This document shows positions 26,838 to 36,169 of a stretch of 64,000 nt of DNA, piece by piece; the stretch's first letter is position 1; the number at the start of each line of letters is the position of its first letter. The position numbers and the translations under genes are program-made. Source of the DNA: an uncultured Rhizobium sp. (GTDB taxonomy: Bacteria > Pseudomonadota > Alphaproteobacteria > Rhizobiales > Rhizobiaceae). The DNA is taken from positions 186,001-250,000 of the forward strand of contig CAMFIF010000002.1 of assembly GCA_945952415.1 (NCBI GenBank), given 5' to 3'. The notes under the pieces are model-generated. The model was not told where the DNA came from and searched no databases. It saw nothing but the letters and a program-made list of their open reading frames with translations.

Positions 26838-28007
26838 ATGTCAGACCTCGCCTATCCCCTCCCCGGGTCCCTCGCCTTTGAAGATGCCCCGCTAAGGCTG
26901 ACTGTCGATCTCGGGGCGCTGGTGGAGAACTGGCGGGTCATGGCGCGGCTGTCGGGGTTGGCGCGGACGGGGGCGGTGGTGAAGACCGATGCCTATGGGC
27001 TGGGGATCGAGGATTGCGGCGAGGCGCTCCATGAGGCGGGGGCGCGCGATTTCTTCGTGATGACAGCGCCGGAGGGCGCCACGCTCAGGGCGGTCGCGCC
27101 CGAGGCGCGGATATTCGTGATGACCGGCGTCTGGCCGGGCACGGAGCAGATACTGTTCGAAAACGATCTGGTCCCGGTCATCGCTTCCTACGAACAGCTG
27201 ACCCACTGGATGGCGGTGCTCGCCGATTACGGGCCCTACCCTTGCGCGCTGCAGGTGGATACGGGCTTCAACCGGCTCGGCCTGACGGTGGAAGAGGCGC
27301 TGGAGCTTGCCGTTGACAGTTCCGTTCCCATGGCCTTTTCGCCTGTGCTGGTCATGAGCCACCTGATGTGCGGCGATACGCCCGGCGCGCCGGAAAATGC
27401 CGCGCAGCTTGCAAGTTTCCGCCAGATTGCCGCAGCCTTCGAGGGCGTCGAGGCGAGTCTCGCCGCCACTGGCGGCATCGCGCTTGGTGCCGATTATCAC
27501 TTCGATCTCACCCGTCCCGGCATTGCACTTTATGGCGCGACCGGCGGAACGGCGCTCGGCGTGCCGCTCCGGACCGTGGCCACGGCGGAAGCGCGCATCC
27601 TGCAGGTGCGCGAGGCGAAGGCCGGCGAGGCCGTATCCTACGGCGCCACCCATCGTTTCACCCGGGATTCGCGTCTGGCCATCGCCTTTGCCGGCTATGG
27701 CGACGGCTACCCGCGCGGTCTGTCGAGCGGCACCATCCTGCAGCGGCAGGATGGATCGCCCTCCGGTCGGGCCTGGTTCAATGGCCATCTGCTCCCCGTC
27801 GTCGGGCGGGTGACCATGGACACGACGATCTTCGACGTGACCGACCTGCCGCCGGGCGCGATCCGCGCGGGCGACTATATCCAGCTCTTCGGAAAAGAGC
27901 GCCCGCTCGCCGAGGTCGCGGCCTCGGCCGGCACGATCGAATATGATTTGCTGACGGCCCTTGGACTGCGCTACGAGCGTCTCTATCTAAGGGACGAATC
28001 TTTCTGA
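26838..28007 (+). CDS. alr: Alanine racemase
   Basis: A 389-residue PLP enzyme that makes D-alanine for peptidoglycan. The PLP lysine is K49 in VVKTDAYGLG. The catalytic tyrosine lies in AVSYGATHRF, and the sequence continues with FAGYGDGYPRGLSSG and VGRVTMDTTIFDVTD, both standard Alr signatures. The barrel and C-terminal beta domain are complete. It lies downstream of dnaB after a gap with a degenerate repeat, and 60 bases before radA on the same strand. Confidence 0.96.
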   Translation: MSDLAYPLPGSLAFEDAPLRLTVDLGALVENWRVMARLSGLARTGAVVKTDAYGLGIEDCGEALHEAGARDFFVMTAPEGATLRAVAPEARIFVMTGVWPGTEQILFENDLVPVIASYEQLTHWMAVLADYGPYPCALQVDTGFNRLGLTVEEALELAVDSSVPMAFSPVLVMSHLMCGDTPGAPENAAQLASFRQIAAAFEGVEASLAATGGIALGADYHFDLTRPGIALYGATGGTALGVPLRTVATAEARILQVREAKAGEAVSYGATHRFTRDSRLAIAFAGYGDGYPRGLSSGTILQRQDGSPSGRAWFNGHLLPVVGRVTMDTTIFDVTDLPPGAIRAGDYIQLFGKERPLAEVAASAGTIEYDLLTALGLRYERLYLRDESF

Positions 28008-28067
28008 GGAAGGCCCTCATCCCCCCACTATCGCATGCGATCGCCGCTCCACCGGCAAAGGAACGTC

Positions 28068-29468
28068 ATGGCCAAGGTGCGAACCCAATTCATCTGCCAG
28101 AACTGCGGAACGGTGCATAGCCGCTGGGCGGGCAAGTGCGATGGCTGCGGCGAATGGAACACGATCGTCGAGGAAGATCCGATGGGCGGCATCGGCTCCG
28201 GGCCCGGCAAGGTGCCGAAGAAGGGCCGCGCCGTGACGCTCACCTCGCTTTCCGGCGAGATCGAGGAAGCGCCGCGCATCCATACGGGGATTTCCGAGCT
28301 GGACCGGGCCACCGGCGGCGGCTTCGTGCGCGGGTCGGCGGTGCTGATCGGCGGCGATCCCGGCATCGGCAAGTCGACGCTGCTGATGCAGGCGGCAGCG
28401 GCACTTTCGCGCCGGGGCCACCGCATCATCTATGTCTCGGGCGAAGAGGCGGTGGCGCAGGTCAGGCTTCGTGCCCAGCGGCTCGATGCGGCCTCCACCG
28501 ACGTGCTGCTGGCCGCCGAAACCAATGTGGAGGATATCCTCGCCACGATCGGCGAAGGCAAGCGGCCGGATCTCGTCATCATCGATTCGATCCAGACGCT
28601 GTGGAGCGATACGGCCGACAGCGCGCCCGGCACGGTCACCCAGGTGCGCACCGGCGTGCAGGCGATGATCCGCTTTGCCAAGCAGACCGGGGCCGCCATG
28701 GTGCTGGTCGGCCACGTGACCAAGGAAGGGCAGATCGCCGGTCCGCGGGTGGTGGAGCATATGGTGGATGCGGTGCTCTATTTCGAAGGCGACCGCGGGC
28801 ATCACTACCGCATTCTGCGCACCGTGAAGAACCGCTTCGGGCCGACGGACGAGATCGGCGTCTTCGAAATGTCGGACCGAGGTTTGCGCGAAGTGTCGAA
28901 CCCGTCGGAACTCTTTCTCGGCGAACGCAACGAAAAGGCGCCGGGCGCCGCGGTTTTCGCCGGCATCGAAGGCACGCGGCCGGTGCTTGTCGAGGTGCAG
29001 GCGCTGGTGGCGCCCACCTCGCTCGGCACGCCGCGGCGTGCCGTCGTCGGCTGGGATTCCTCCCGCCTGGCCATGATCCTTGCCGTGCTGGAGGCCCATT
29101 GCGGCGTTCGGCTCGGCCAGCACGACGTCTATCTCAACGTGGCCGGCGGATACAGGATCGGCGAGCCTGCGGCGGACATGGCGGTGGCTTCCGCACTGGT
29201 TTCCTCGCTTGCCGGTCTTGCCCTTCCCGCCGATTGCGTCTATTTCGGCGAAGTCAGCCTGTCCGGGGCCATCCGGCCGGTTGCGCACACCGCCCAGCGC
29301 CTCAAGGAGGCGGAGAAACTGGGATTTTCGGCGGCGATCCTGCCCGCCGGCTCCGCGGACATGCCGAAAGGCAATGGCGGACGCTGGACCGAGATCGACA
29401 GTCTGCCGGATCTGGTCGCGCGCATCGCCGGTTCGCGCGGGGCGCTCCGGCCTGCGGAAGACGATTGA
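28068..29468 (+). CDS. radA: DNA repair protein RadA/Sms
   Basis: A 466-residue branch-migration ATPase. It has the N-terminal zinc finger C10-x2-C13...C24-x2-C27, Walker A GGDPGIGKST (95-104), the RadA-specific KNRFG motif in TVKNRFGPTDEIGVF, and a C-terminal Lon-protease-like domain (GGYRIGEPAADMAVASALVSS). RadA processes recombination intermediates and extends D-loops. AAAGGA precedes the chosen ATG. It is followed by cvpA after 99 bases, as in other rhizobia. Confidence 0.96.
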   Translation: MAKVRTQFICQNCGTVHSRWAGKCDGCGEWNTIVEEDPMGGIGSGPGKVPKKGRAVTLTSLSGEIEEAPRIHTGISELDRATGGGFVRGSAVLIGGDPGIGKSTLLMQAAAALSRRGHRIIYVSGEEAVAQVRLRAQRLDAASTDVLLAAETNVEDILATIGEGKRPDLVIIDSIQTLWSDTADSAPGTVTQVRTGVQAMIRFAKQTGAAMVLVGHVTKEGQIAGPRVVEHMVDAVLYFEGDRGHHYRILRTVKNRFGPTDEIGVFEMSDRGLREVSNPSELFLGERNEKAPGAAVFAGIEGTRPVLVEVQALVAPTSLGTPRRAVVGWDSSRLAMILAVLEAHCGVRLGQHDVYLNVAGGYRIGEPAADMAVASALVSSLAGLALPADCVYFGEVSLSGAIRPVAHTAQRLKEAEKLGFSAAILPAGSADMPKGNGGRWTEIDSLPDLVARIAGSRGALRPAEDD

Positions 29469-29567
29469 CGTCGTCCGGCCCGGCATGCATCCCATGGCGG
29501 GCGGGCACAGTGGAAACACGGCTTTGGCCTGTTCGCATGGCGCGGAACGGCCCTGGAGAAAATTCGG

Positions 29568-30170
29568 ATGCCCATCACCATCTTCGACGGGATTGTTATT
29601 GGCGTAACGCTGTTTTCCGCGGTTCTGGCCATGGTGCGGGGCTTCTCGCGGGAAATCCTGTCCATTGCCAGCTGGGGCGGCGCTGCGGCATCCGCCTATT
29701 ATTTCTATCCGATGCTGAAGCCCTATGCGATGAAGTATACGGCCGATGAAAAGATCGCCGCCGTGGCCTCTGCCGCGCTGATCTTCTTCCTCGCGCTGAT
29801 CATCATTTCCTTCATCACCATGCGGATTGCGGATTTCATCATCGACAGCCGCATCGGCGCGCTCGACCGCACGCTCGGCTTCCTCTTCGGCGCGGCGCGC
29901 GGCATCCTGCTGCTGGTTGTCGCGGTGGCCTTCTGGAACTGGCTGGTTGAACCGAAGCAGCGGCCGGACTGGGTGAACAATTCGAAGTCGAAGCCGATGC
30001 TGGATGCGCTTGTGGTGAAGCTGCAGGCCGCATTGCCGGCGGATATCGACGAGCAGATCAAGAAGAAGATGGGTGGCGCAGAAGTGCCCGCAACCCCGGA
30101 AAACGGCGCGGCTCCGCAGGAGGAAGCGCCGGCTCCGGCCCTGGCACCGGCCAACAGCACGACGAACTGA
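29568..30170 (+). CDS. cvpA: CvpA family membrane protein
   Basis: A 200-residue protein with four hydrophobic segments, near 5-25, 30-48, 62-85 and 103-125, then a soluble alanine/proline-rich tail (PQEEAPAPALAPANSTTN). It matches the colicin V production protein family. CvpA is an inner-membrane protein linked to biofilm formation, envelope stress and colicin V export; in many proteobacteria it precedes purF, as here. GGAG lies upstream of the ATG. The gap to purF is 102 bases. Confidence 0.92.
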   Translation: MPITIFDGIVIGVTLFSAVLAMVRGFSREILSIASWGGAAASAYYFYPMLKPYAMKYTADEKIAAVASAALIFFLALIIISFITMRIADFIIDSRIGALDRTLGFLFGAARGILLLVVAVAFWNWLVEPKQRPDWVNNSKSKPMLDALVVKLQAALPADIDEQIKKKMGGAEVPATPENGAAPQEEAPAPALAPANSTTN

Positions 30171-30272
30171 ACCCGGCATGACATCCGGGCTGCGCGCCCG
30201 GTTAGACGGTTCCGGGTGCCGGGGCCGTCGGCAAGCATTTCCATTTAGAAGCTTCTGAAGGGCTTTAAAGCG

Positions 30273-31760
30273 ATGATCGACAGCCAGATGACCTCCTTCC
30301 GCGATGTGCTCGACGGCGATACGCTGCATGAGGAATGCGGCGTCTTCGGTATTCTCGGGCATCCCGAAGCGGCAACGCTGACGGCGCTCGGCCTCCATGC
30401 CCTCCAGCATCGCGGCCAGGAGGCGGCCGGTATCGTGTCCTTCGACGGGCGGCAGTTCCACACCGAAAAGCATATGGGCCTTGTCGGCGACCACTATACG
30501 AAGCCCGCGACGCTTGCCCGCCTGCCGGGCGCGGCCTCCATCGGCCATACCCGCTACTCCACGACCGGCGAAGTGGCGCTGCGCAACGTGCAGCCGCTCT
30601 TTGCCGAACTGGAAGAAGGCGGCATTGCCATTGCCCATAACGGCAATTTCACCAACGGGCTGACGCTGCGCCGGCAGATCATCGCAACGGGTGCCATCTG
30701 CCAGTCCACCTCGGATACGGAAGTTGTGCTGCACCTGATCGCCCGCTCGCGGCACTCTTCCACCACCGACCGCTTCATCGACGCGATCCGCCAGATGGAA
30801 GGCGGCTATGCGATGATCGCGCTCACCCGCACCAAGCTGATCGCCGCGCGCGACCCGATCGGCATCCGCCCGCTCGTCATGGGCGAGCTCGACGGCAAGC
30901 CGATCTTCTGTTCGGAAACCTGCGCGCTCGACATCATCGGCGCCAAGTTCGTGCGCGACATCCAGAATGGCGAAGTGGTGATCTGCGAGATCCAGCCGGA
31001 CGGTTCGATCACCATCGAATCCCGTCCCCCCGCGCGGCCGCAGCCGGAGAAGCTCTGCCTGTTCGAATATGTCTATTTCGCCCGTCCGGATTCGGTCGTG
31101 GGCGGCCGGAGTGTCTACCAGACCCGCAAGAACATGGGCATGAACCTGGCCCGGGAAGCCCCGATCGAGGCCGACGTGGTCGTGCCGGTCCCGGATGGCG
31201 GCACGCCTGCGGCGCTCGGTTATGCCCAGCAGAGCGGCATTCCCTTCGAATATGGCATCATCCGCAACCATTATGTGGGCCGCACCTTCATCGAGCCGAC
31301 GCAGCAGATCCGCGCCTTCGGCGTGAAGCTGAAGCATTCGGCGAACCGGGCGATGATCAAGGACAAGCGCGTGGTGCTGGTGGACGATTCCGTGGTGCGC
31401 GGCACGACCTCCGTCAAGATCGTGCAGATGATCCGGGAAGCGGGTGCCAAGGAAGTGCATCTGCGTGTCGCGAGCCCGATGATCTATTATCCAGACTTCT
31501 ACGGCATCGACACGCCGGACCGCGAAAAGCTGCTTGCCAACCAGCATGAGAGCCTGGCTTCCATGTGCCGTTACATCGGCGCGGACTCGCTCGAGTTCCT
31601 GTCCATCGACGGTCTTTACGATGCGGTCGGCGGCGTGAAGCGCGATCCGGAAAATCCGCAGTTCACCGATCATTATTTCACCGGCGATTACCCGACCCGC
31701 CTTCTGGACAAGGAAGGCGAAAAGATGGGACGCAAGGTTTCGATGCTCGTTTCCGGCTGA
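30273..31760 (+). CDS. purF: Amidophosphoribosyltransferase
   Basis: A 495-residue enzyme that starts purine synthesis by making phosphoribosylamine from PRPP and glutamine. After a 21-residue leader the catalytic nucleophile C22 appears in HEECGVFGILGH, consistent with propeptide removal. The glutaminase domain holds SIGHTRYSTTG and IAHNGNFTN; the PRPP loop is VVLVDDSVVRGTTS. An internal start (MTSFRDVL) would shorten the leader by five residues. It follows cvpA and precedes an SDR gene on the same strand. Confidence 0.96.
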   Translation: MIDSQMTSFRDVLDGDTLHEECGVFGILGHPEAATLTALGLHALQHRGQEAAGIVSFDGRQFHTEKHMGLVGDHYTKPATLARLPGAASIGHTRYSTTGEVALRNVQPLFAELEEGGIAIAHNGNFTNGLTLRRQIIATGAICQSTSDTEVVLHLIARSRHSSTTDRFIDAIRQMEGGYAMIALTRTKLIAARDPIGIRPLVMGELDGKPIFCSETCALDIIGAKFVRDIQNGEVVICEIQPDGSITIESRPPARPQPEKLCLFEYVYFARPDSVVGGRSVYQTRKNMGMNLAREAPIEADVVVPVPDGGTPAALGYAQQSGIPFEYGIIRNHYVGRTFIEPTQQIRAFGVKLKHSANRAMIKDKRVVLVDDSVVRGTTSVKIVQMIREAGAKEVHLRVASPMIYYPDFYGIDTPDREKLLANQHESLASMCRYIGADSLEFLSIDGLYDAVGGVKRDPENPQFTDHYFTGDYPTRLLDKEGEKMGRKVSMLVSG

Positions 31761-31796
31761 GCCCGGACCGATCTCACAGGAAAAAGAAGGCACTCC

Positions 31797-32537
31797 ATGA
31801 CCCCCGATCTCAAAGGCCGGATCGCCGTCGTGACCGGCGCATCGCGCGGCATCGGCTATTTCACCGCGCTGGAACTTGCAAAGGCGGGTGCCCATGTGGT
31901 GGCCTGCGCCCGCACCGTGGGCGGGCTTGAGGAGCTGGACGACGCGATCAAGGCGGCGGGCGGCTCGGCAACGCTGGTTCCCTTCGATCTCACCGACATG
32001 AAGGCGATCGATGCGCTGGGCGGCGCCATCTACGAGCGCTGGGGCAAGCTGGACATCATGGTGGCCAATGCCGGCGTTCTCGGCGTCATCTCGCCCGTCG
32101 GCCATGTGGAAGCGAAGGTCTTCGACCGGGTTATGGCTGTCAACGTAACCGCCACCTGGCGCCTCATCCGCTCGCTCGATCCGCTGCTGACGAAGTCTGA
32201 TCAGGGCCGGGCTATTCTTCTCTCCTCCAGCGCGGCGCACAAGTGCATGCCCTTCTGGGGCCCCTACTCCGCCTCCAAGGCGGCGGTGGAAGCCCTCGCC
32301 CGCACCTGGGCCGGCGAGAGCCAGCGCACGCCGCTGCGCGTCGTCTCCGTCGATCCCGGCGGTACACGCACGGCCATGCGCGCACAGGCCTTCCCGGGCG
32401 AAGACCCGGCAACGCTTCCCCATCCGTCCGAGGTGGCAGCCGCCATCCTGCCGCTTTGCGGGCCCGAACTCACCGAAACCGGCAAGCTCTATGTGGTGCG
32501 CGAGAAGAAGCTGAAGGAATACCGGTTGCCGGAGTGA
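31797..32537 (+). CDS. SDR family NAD(P)-dependent oxidoreductase
   Basis: A 246-residue classical short-chain dehydrogenase. The cofactor motif TGASRGIG is at 13-20, VANAG follows, and the catalytic triad appears as SSSAAHKCMPFWGPYSASK, with Tyr and Lys in YSASK. It starts 36 bases after purF on the same strand and may share its transcript. The substrate is unknown; the family spans sugar, steroid and acyl substrates and nothing here narrows it. Confidence 0.9.
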   Translation: MTPDLKGRIAVVTGASRGIGYFTALELAKAGAHVVACARTVGGLEELDDAIKAAGGSATLVPFDLTDMKAIDALGGAIYERWGKLDIMVANAGVLGVISPVGHVEAKVFDRVMAVNVTATWRLIRSLDPLLTKSDQGRAILLSSSAAHKCMPFWGPYSASKAAVEALARTWAGESQRTPLRVVSVDPGGTRTAMRAQAFPGEDPATLPHPSEVAAAILPLCGPELTETGKLYVVREKKLKEYRLPE

Positions 32538-32556
32538 TCCGGCGCCGCCTTACCCC

Positions 32557-32588
32557 TTGACGCCCCCACGGCTTTAGCGCCATAAAGC
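32557..32588 (+). promoter_or_regulatory. Candidate cysS promoter with overlapping inverted repeat
   Basis: TTGACG at 32557-32562 and CATAAA at 32581-32586 are 18 bases apart. A perfect inverted repeat GCTTTA-N6-TAAAGC (32571-32588) overlaps the -10 element, as expected for a repressor site. The leader before cysS would be about 145 bases. Confidence 0.4.
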
Positions 32589-32735
32589 GTGCCATGAACA
32601 CGGCCCTTTGCATCTGCTGCATTATTATTCGCTAGCACGTCGCTGGCCTGGCCGTTTTCGTCTTCATTCCATCCCTGATGACAAACGACCCGGCCCGGCC
32701 GGTTCGGTCATTTCTGGTTTGGAGACACGCATCCC

Positions 32736-34121
32736 ATGGGCACGACCCTGAAGCTTTACAACACGCTCACACGGACCAAGATCGATTTCACCCCCATCGA
32801 TCCCGACAATGTGCGCATGTATGTGTGCGGCCCGACCGTTTATGATTTCGCCCATATCGGCAATGCCCGCCCGGCCATCGTCTTCGACGTGCTGTTCCGG
32901 CTGCTCCGCCATGTCTATGGCGAGGCGCATGTGACCTATGCGCGAAACATCACCGACGTGGACGACAAGATCAATGCCCGTGCGCTGCGCGACCATCCGG
33001 GCCTGCCGCTGAATGATGCAATCCGGCTTGTGACGGAGAAGACCGACCGGCAGTACCAGTCGGATACGAAGGCGCTTGGCTGCCTCGAGCCGACCCACCA
33101 GCCGCGGGCGACGGAAAACATCGCCGAGATGATCGCGATCATCGAGACGCTGATCGCCAAAGGCTTTGCCTATCTGGCGTCCGGCGAAGTGCTGTTCGAC
33201 ACCCGCGCGATGCCGGATTACGGCCAGCTTTCGAAGCGCAATCTCGACGAACAGCAGGCGGGCGCGCGCATTGCCGTCGAGGCGCACAAGAAGAACCCCG
33301 GTGATTTCGTGCTCTGGAAGCTCTCCTCCGAAAGCGAACCCGGCTGGGAAAGCCCCTGGGGCCGGGGCCGTCCGGGCTGGCATATCGAATGCTCGGCCAT
33401 GAGCGAGCGCTATCTCGGCAAGGTGTTCGATATCCATGGCGGCGGGCTGGACCTCATCTTCCCGCACCATGAGAACGAAATTGCCCAGTCGCGTTGCGCC
33501 CATGGCACGCCGGTTATGGCGAATGTGTGGATGCACAACGGCTTCCTGCAGATCGAGGGGCGGAAGATGTCCAAGTCCGAGGGCAACTTCTTCACCATCC
33601 ACGAACTGCTGGAAACGGAGAAATTCGCCGGCCGCAAATGGCCGGGCGACGTGCTGCGCCTTGCCATGCTGATGACGCACTACCGCGAACCCATCGACTT
33701 CTCCGCCAAGCGGCTGGAAGAGGCCGAGCGGCTGATCGCCAAATGGCCCGTGACCGATGCAAACGGCGCGGCCCCGGACGAGCGGGTGCTGGAGGCGCTT
33801 TCCGACGATCTCAACACGGTTGCGGCCATCCAGGCCCTGCATGCGCTCGCCGCCGAGGCCTCCTCCTCGCCGGAGGCCGCCGCCCGCTTTGCCGCAAGCG
33901 CCGAGCTTCTCGGCATCAAGCCGAAGAAGGTGGAGGTGAGCGAGGATCTTTCCGCCGCCGTCGAGGCGCTCGTCGCCATGCGGCTCGAAATGCTGAAGGC
34001 GAAGAACTTCGCCGAGGCCGACAAGATCCGCGACGACCTTTCCGCGAAGGGCGTGCAGCTCAAGGACGGCAAGGATCCGGTGAGCGGTGAACGGGTAACC
34101 ACGTGGGAGCTGAAGCGGTAA
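32736..34121 (+). CDS. cysS: Cysteinyl-tRNA synthetase
   Basis: A 461-residue class I synthetase. The zinc/HIGH region [19 protein letters not shown] near 28-46 and the KMSKS loop [12 protein letters not shown] are intact, as is the zinc-binding [15 protein letters not shown] and the [19 protein letters not shown] segment. It charges tRNA-Cys. GGAG lies upstream of the ATG. A promoter-like element with an inverted repeat lies about 150 bases upstream, and a cluster of palindromic repeats follows the gene. Confidence 0.97.
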   Translation: MGTTLKLYNTLTRTKIDFTPIDPDNVRMYVCGPTVYDFAHIGNARPAIVFDVLFRLLRHVYGEAHVTYARNITDVDDKINARALRDHPGLPLNDAIRLVTEKTDRQYQSDTKALGCLEPTHQPRATENIAEMIAIIETLIAKGFAYLASGEVLFDTRAMPDYGQLSKRNLDEQQAGARIAVEAHKKNPGDFVLWKLSSESEPGWESPWGRGRPGWHIECSAMSERYLGKVFDIHGGGLDLIFPHHENEIAQSRCAHGTPVMANVWMHNGFLQIEGRKMSKSEGNFFTIHELLETEKFAGRKWPGDVLRLAMLMTHYREPIDFSAKRLEEAERLIAKWPVTDANGAAPDERVLEALSDDLNTVAAIQALHALAAEASSSPEAAARFAASAELLGIKPKKVEVSEDLSAAVEALVAMRLEMLKAKNFAEADKIRDDLSAKGVQLKDGKDPVSGERVTTWELKR

Positions 34122-34172
34122 TCATGTCTGCCATGCCGCCCCCTACCCCCCTCTCTCCCGGCAAAACGCTGC

Positions 34173-34235
34173 GTATGACGGACCGCACCCCCCTCTGTCA
34201 GCTATCGCTGACATCTCCCCCGCAAGGGGGGAGAT
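34173..34235 (+). repeat. REP-type palindromic repeat, copy A
   Basis: Unit begins GTATGACGGAC and continues CCCCCCTCTGTCAGC-TATC-GCTGACATCTCCCCC-GCAA-GGGGGGAGAT. Two nested hairpins are visible (GTCAGC/GCTGAC and ATCTCCCCC/GGGGGGAGAT). Downstream of cysS. Confidence 0.85.
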
Positions 34236-34245
34236 CGGGAGTGGC

Positions 34246-34332
34246 GTATGCCGCACTCACCCCCCCTCTGTCGGGTATCGCGGACATCTCCCCCCCATCC
34301 GCAGCAGCTTCGCTGCCCGTGAGGGGGGAGAG
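34246..34332 (+). repeat. REP-type palindromic repeat, copy B
   Basis: Same orientation as copy A: GTATGCCGCACTCACCCCCC, CTCTGTC, ATCTCCCCCC and GAGGGGGGAGAG, but the terminal loop carries an extra 24 bases that form their own GCAGC-TTC-GCTGC hairpin. Confidence 0.82.
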
Positions 34333-34420
34333 CGACTTCGCAGTTTCTGATTTTGCCAAACACCTGCCGTCTCCTCCGCAGAGACGGTGGCTGGTAACTT
34401 TCAACGTCGGCCGCAACTCG

Positions 34421-34482
34421 ATCTCCCCCCTTGCGGGGGAGATGTCAGCAAAGCTGACGGAGGGGGGTGAGGTTCGGCATAC
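34421..34482 (-). repeat. REP-type palindromic repeat, copy C (inverted)
   Basis: The reverse complement of copies A and B: GTATGCCGAACC, TCACCCCCCTCCGTCAGC and the ATCTCCCCC-GCAA-GGGGGGAGAT hairpin read on the opposite strand. The head-to-head arrangement with copy B spans most of the 451-base cysS-GFA gap, which holds no gene. Confidence 0.85.
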
Positions 34483-34572
34483 TCAGGCCGGATACCGGGC
34501 AGAGGATGTGGCGCAGCATCCCCAAACCTTCGCACAGCGTCATCCAACCCCTCCCCTCGGAGCGCTTCCACA

Positions 34573-35052
34573 ATGAGTCTCTCCGGCGGCTGTCAGTGCG
34601 GGAAAATCCGTTTTCGGGTTACCGGAGCGCCCGGTGACGCTTCGATCTGTCATTGCCGGATGTGCCAGAAGGCCTTCGGCAATTTCGGCGCGGCGCTGGT
34701 GACCGTTGGCGATGAGCAGATCGAATGGACGCGGGGCAGGCCCGCGGAATTTCGCTCCTCCGCCATCGTTGCGCGCGGCTTCTGCGCCGGCTGCGGCACG
34801 CCGCTCTACATGAAGGAGGGTGGCGACCCCACCCATGAGCTCGCCATGGGGGCCTTCGACGATCCGAATGCCCTTCCCGCCCTGTCTCGCCAGTCCGGCA
34901 TCGAAAGCCGGGTGCACTGGTTCGAGACGATCGTCTCGCTTCCCGCCGAGGAGACGAGCGATTATCGGACGGCCGAGGATCTCGCGAAGCTGAAGAGCCT
35001 TCAGCACCCGGACCACGATACGGATCACTGGCCGCCGGAGGATAGACCGTGA
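34573..35052 (+). CDS. GFA family protein (CENP-V/GFA zinc domain)
   Basis: A 159-residue protein of the glutathione-dependent formaldehyde-activating (GFA) family. Zinc-ligand cysteines are seen in GGCQCGKIRF (7-16), CHCRMCQKAFG and RGFCAGCGTPLY. Founding members were proposed to help condense formaldehyde with glutathione, but most family members have no known role. It begins just after a palindromic repeat cluster. Its stop codon overlaps the GTG of a 40-residue membrane microprotein, so the two are coupled. Confidence 0.87.
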   Translation: MSLSGGCQCGKIRFRVTGAPGDASICHCRMCQKAFGNFGAALVTVGDEQIEWTRGRPAEFRSSAIVARGFCAGCGTPLYMKEGGDPTHELAMGAFDDPNALPALSRQSGIESRVHWFETIVSLPAEETSDYRTAEDLAKLKSLQHPDHDTDHWPPEDRP

Positions 35053-35171
35053 GCGACGAGCAGAAGAAACCCGAACTCGGCATGCCGAAATGGCTGCTTT
35101 ACGGCCTGATCGCCAAGGGTGTGGTGATCGTGCTCGTGGTGGCAGGCGTGCTGATCTTTTTGAACCGCTGA
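35049..35171 (+). CDS. 40-residue single-pass membrane microprotein
   Basis: A GTG-started frame overlapping the GFA gene stop by four bases (GTGA). It encodes a charged N-terminus (SDEQKKPELGMPKW) and one strong transmembrane helix (LLYGLIAKGVVIVLVVAGVL), ending FLNR. Its position, coupled to the gene upstream and 12 bases before the peptidase start, argues that it is translated. The layout resembles small phosphatidylserine-synthase- or transporter-associated membrane peptides, but I recognise no family and propose no function. Confidence 0.6.
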   Translation: MSDEQKKPELGMPKWLLYGLIAKGVVIVLVVAGVLIFLNR

Positions 35172-36140
<969 letters not shown>

Positions 36141-36169
36141 TCAACACCTTTCCGATACGGACAGCAATC

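Noticed and set aside
30185-30201. CCGGGC-TGCGC-GCCCGG between cvpA and purF
   Set aside because: Six-pair stem followed by only two T residues; too weak to claim as terminator or purine-responsive element.
28017-32423. Very long reverse-strand open frame opposite radA, cvpA, purF and the SDR
   Set aside because: It covers several well-recognised forward genes. Its translation is rich in Arg, His, Gly and Asp with no family signature, the usual shadow of high-GC coding DNA.
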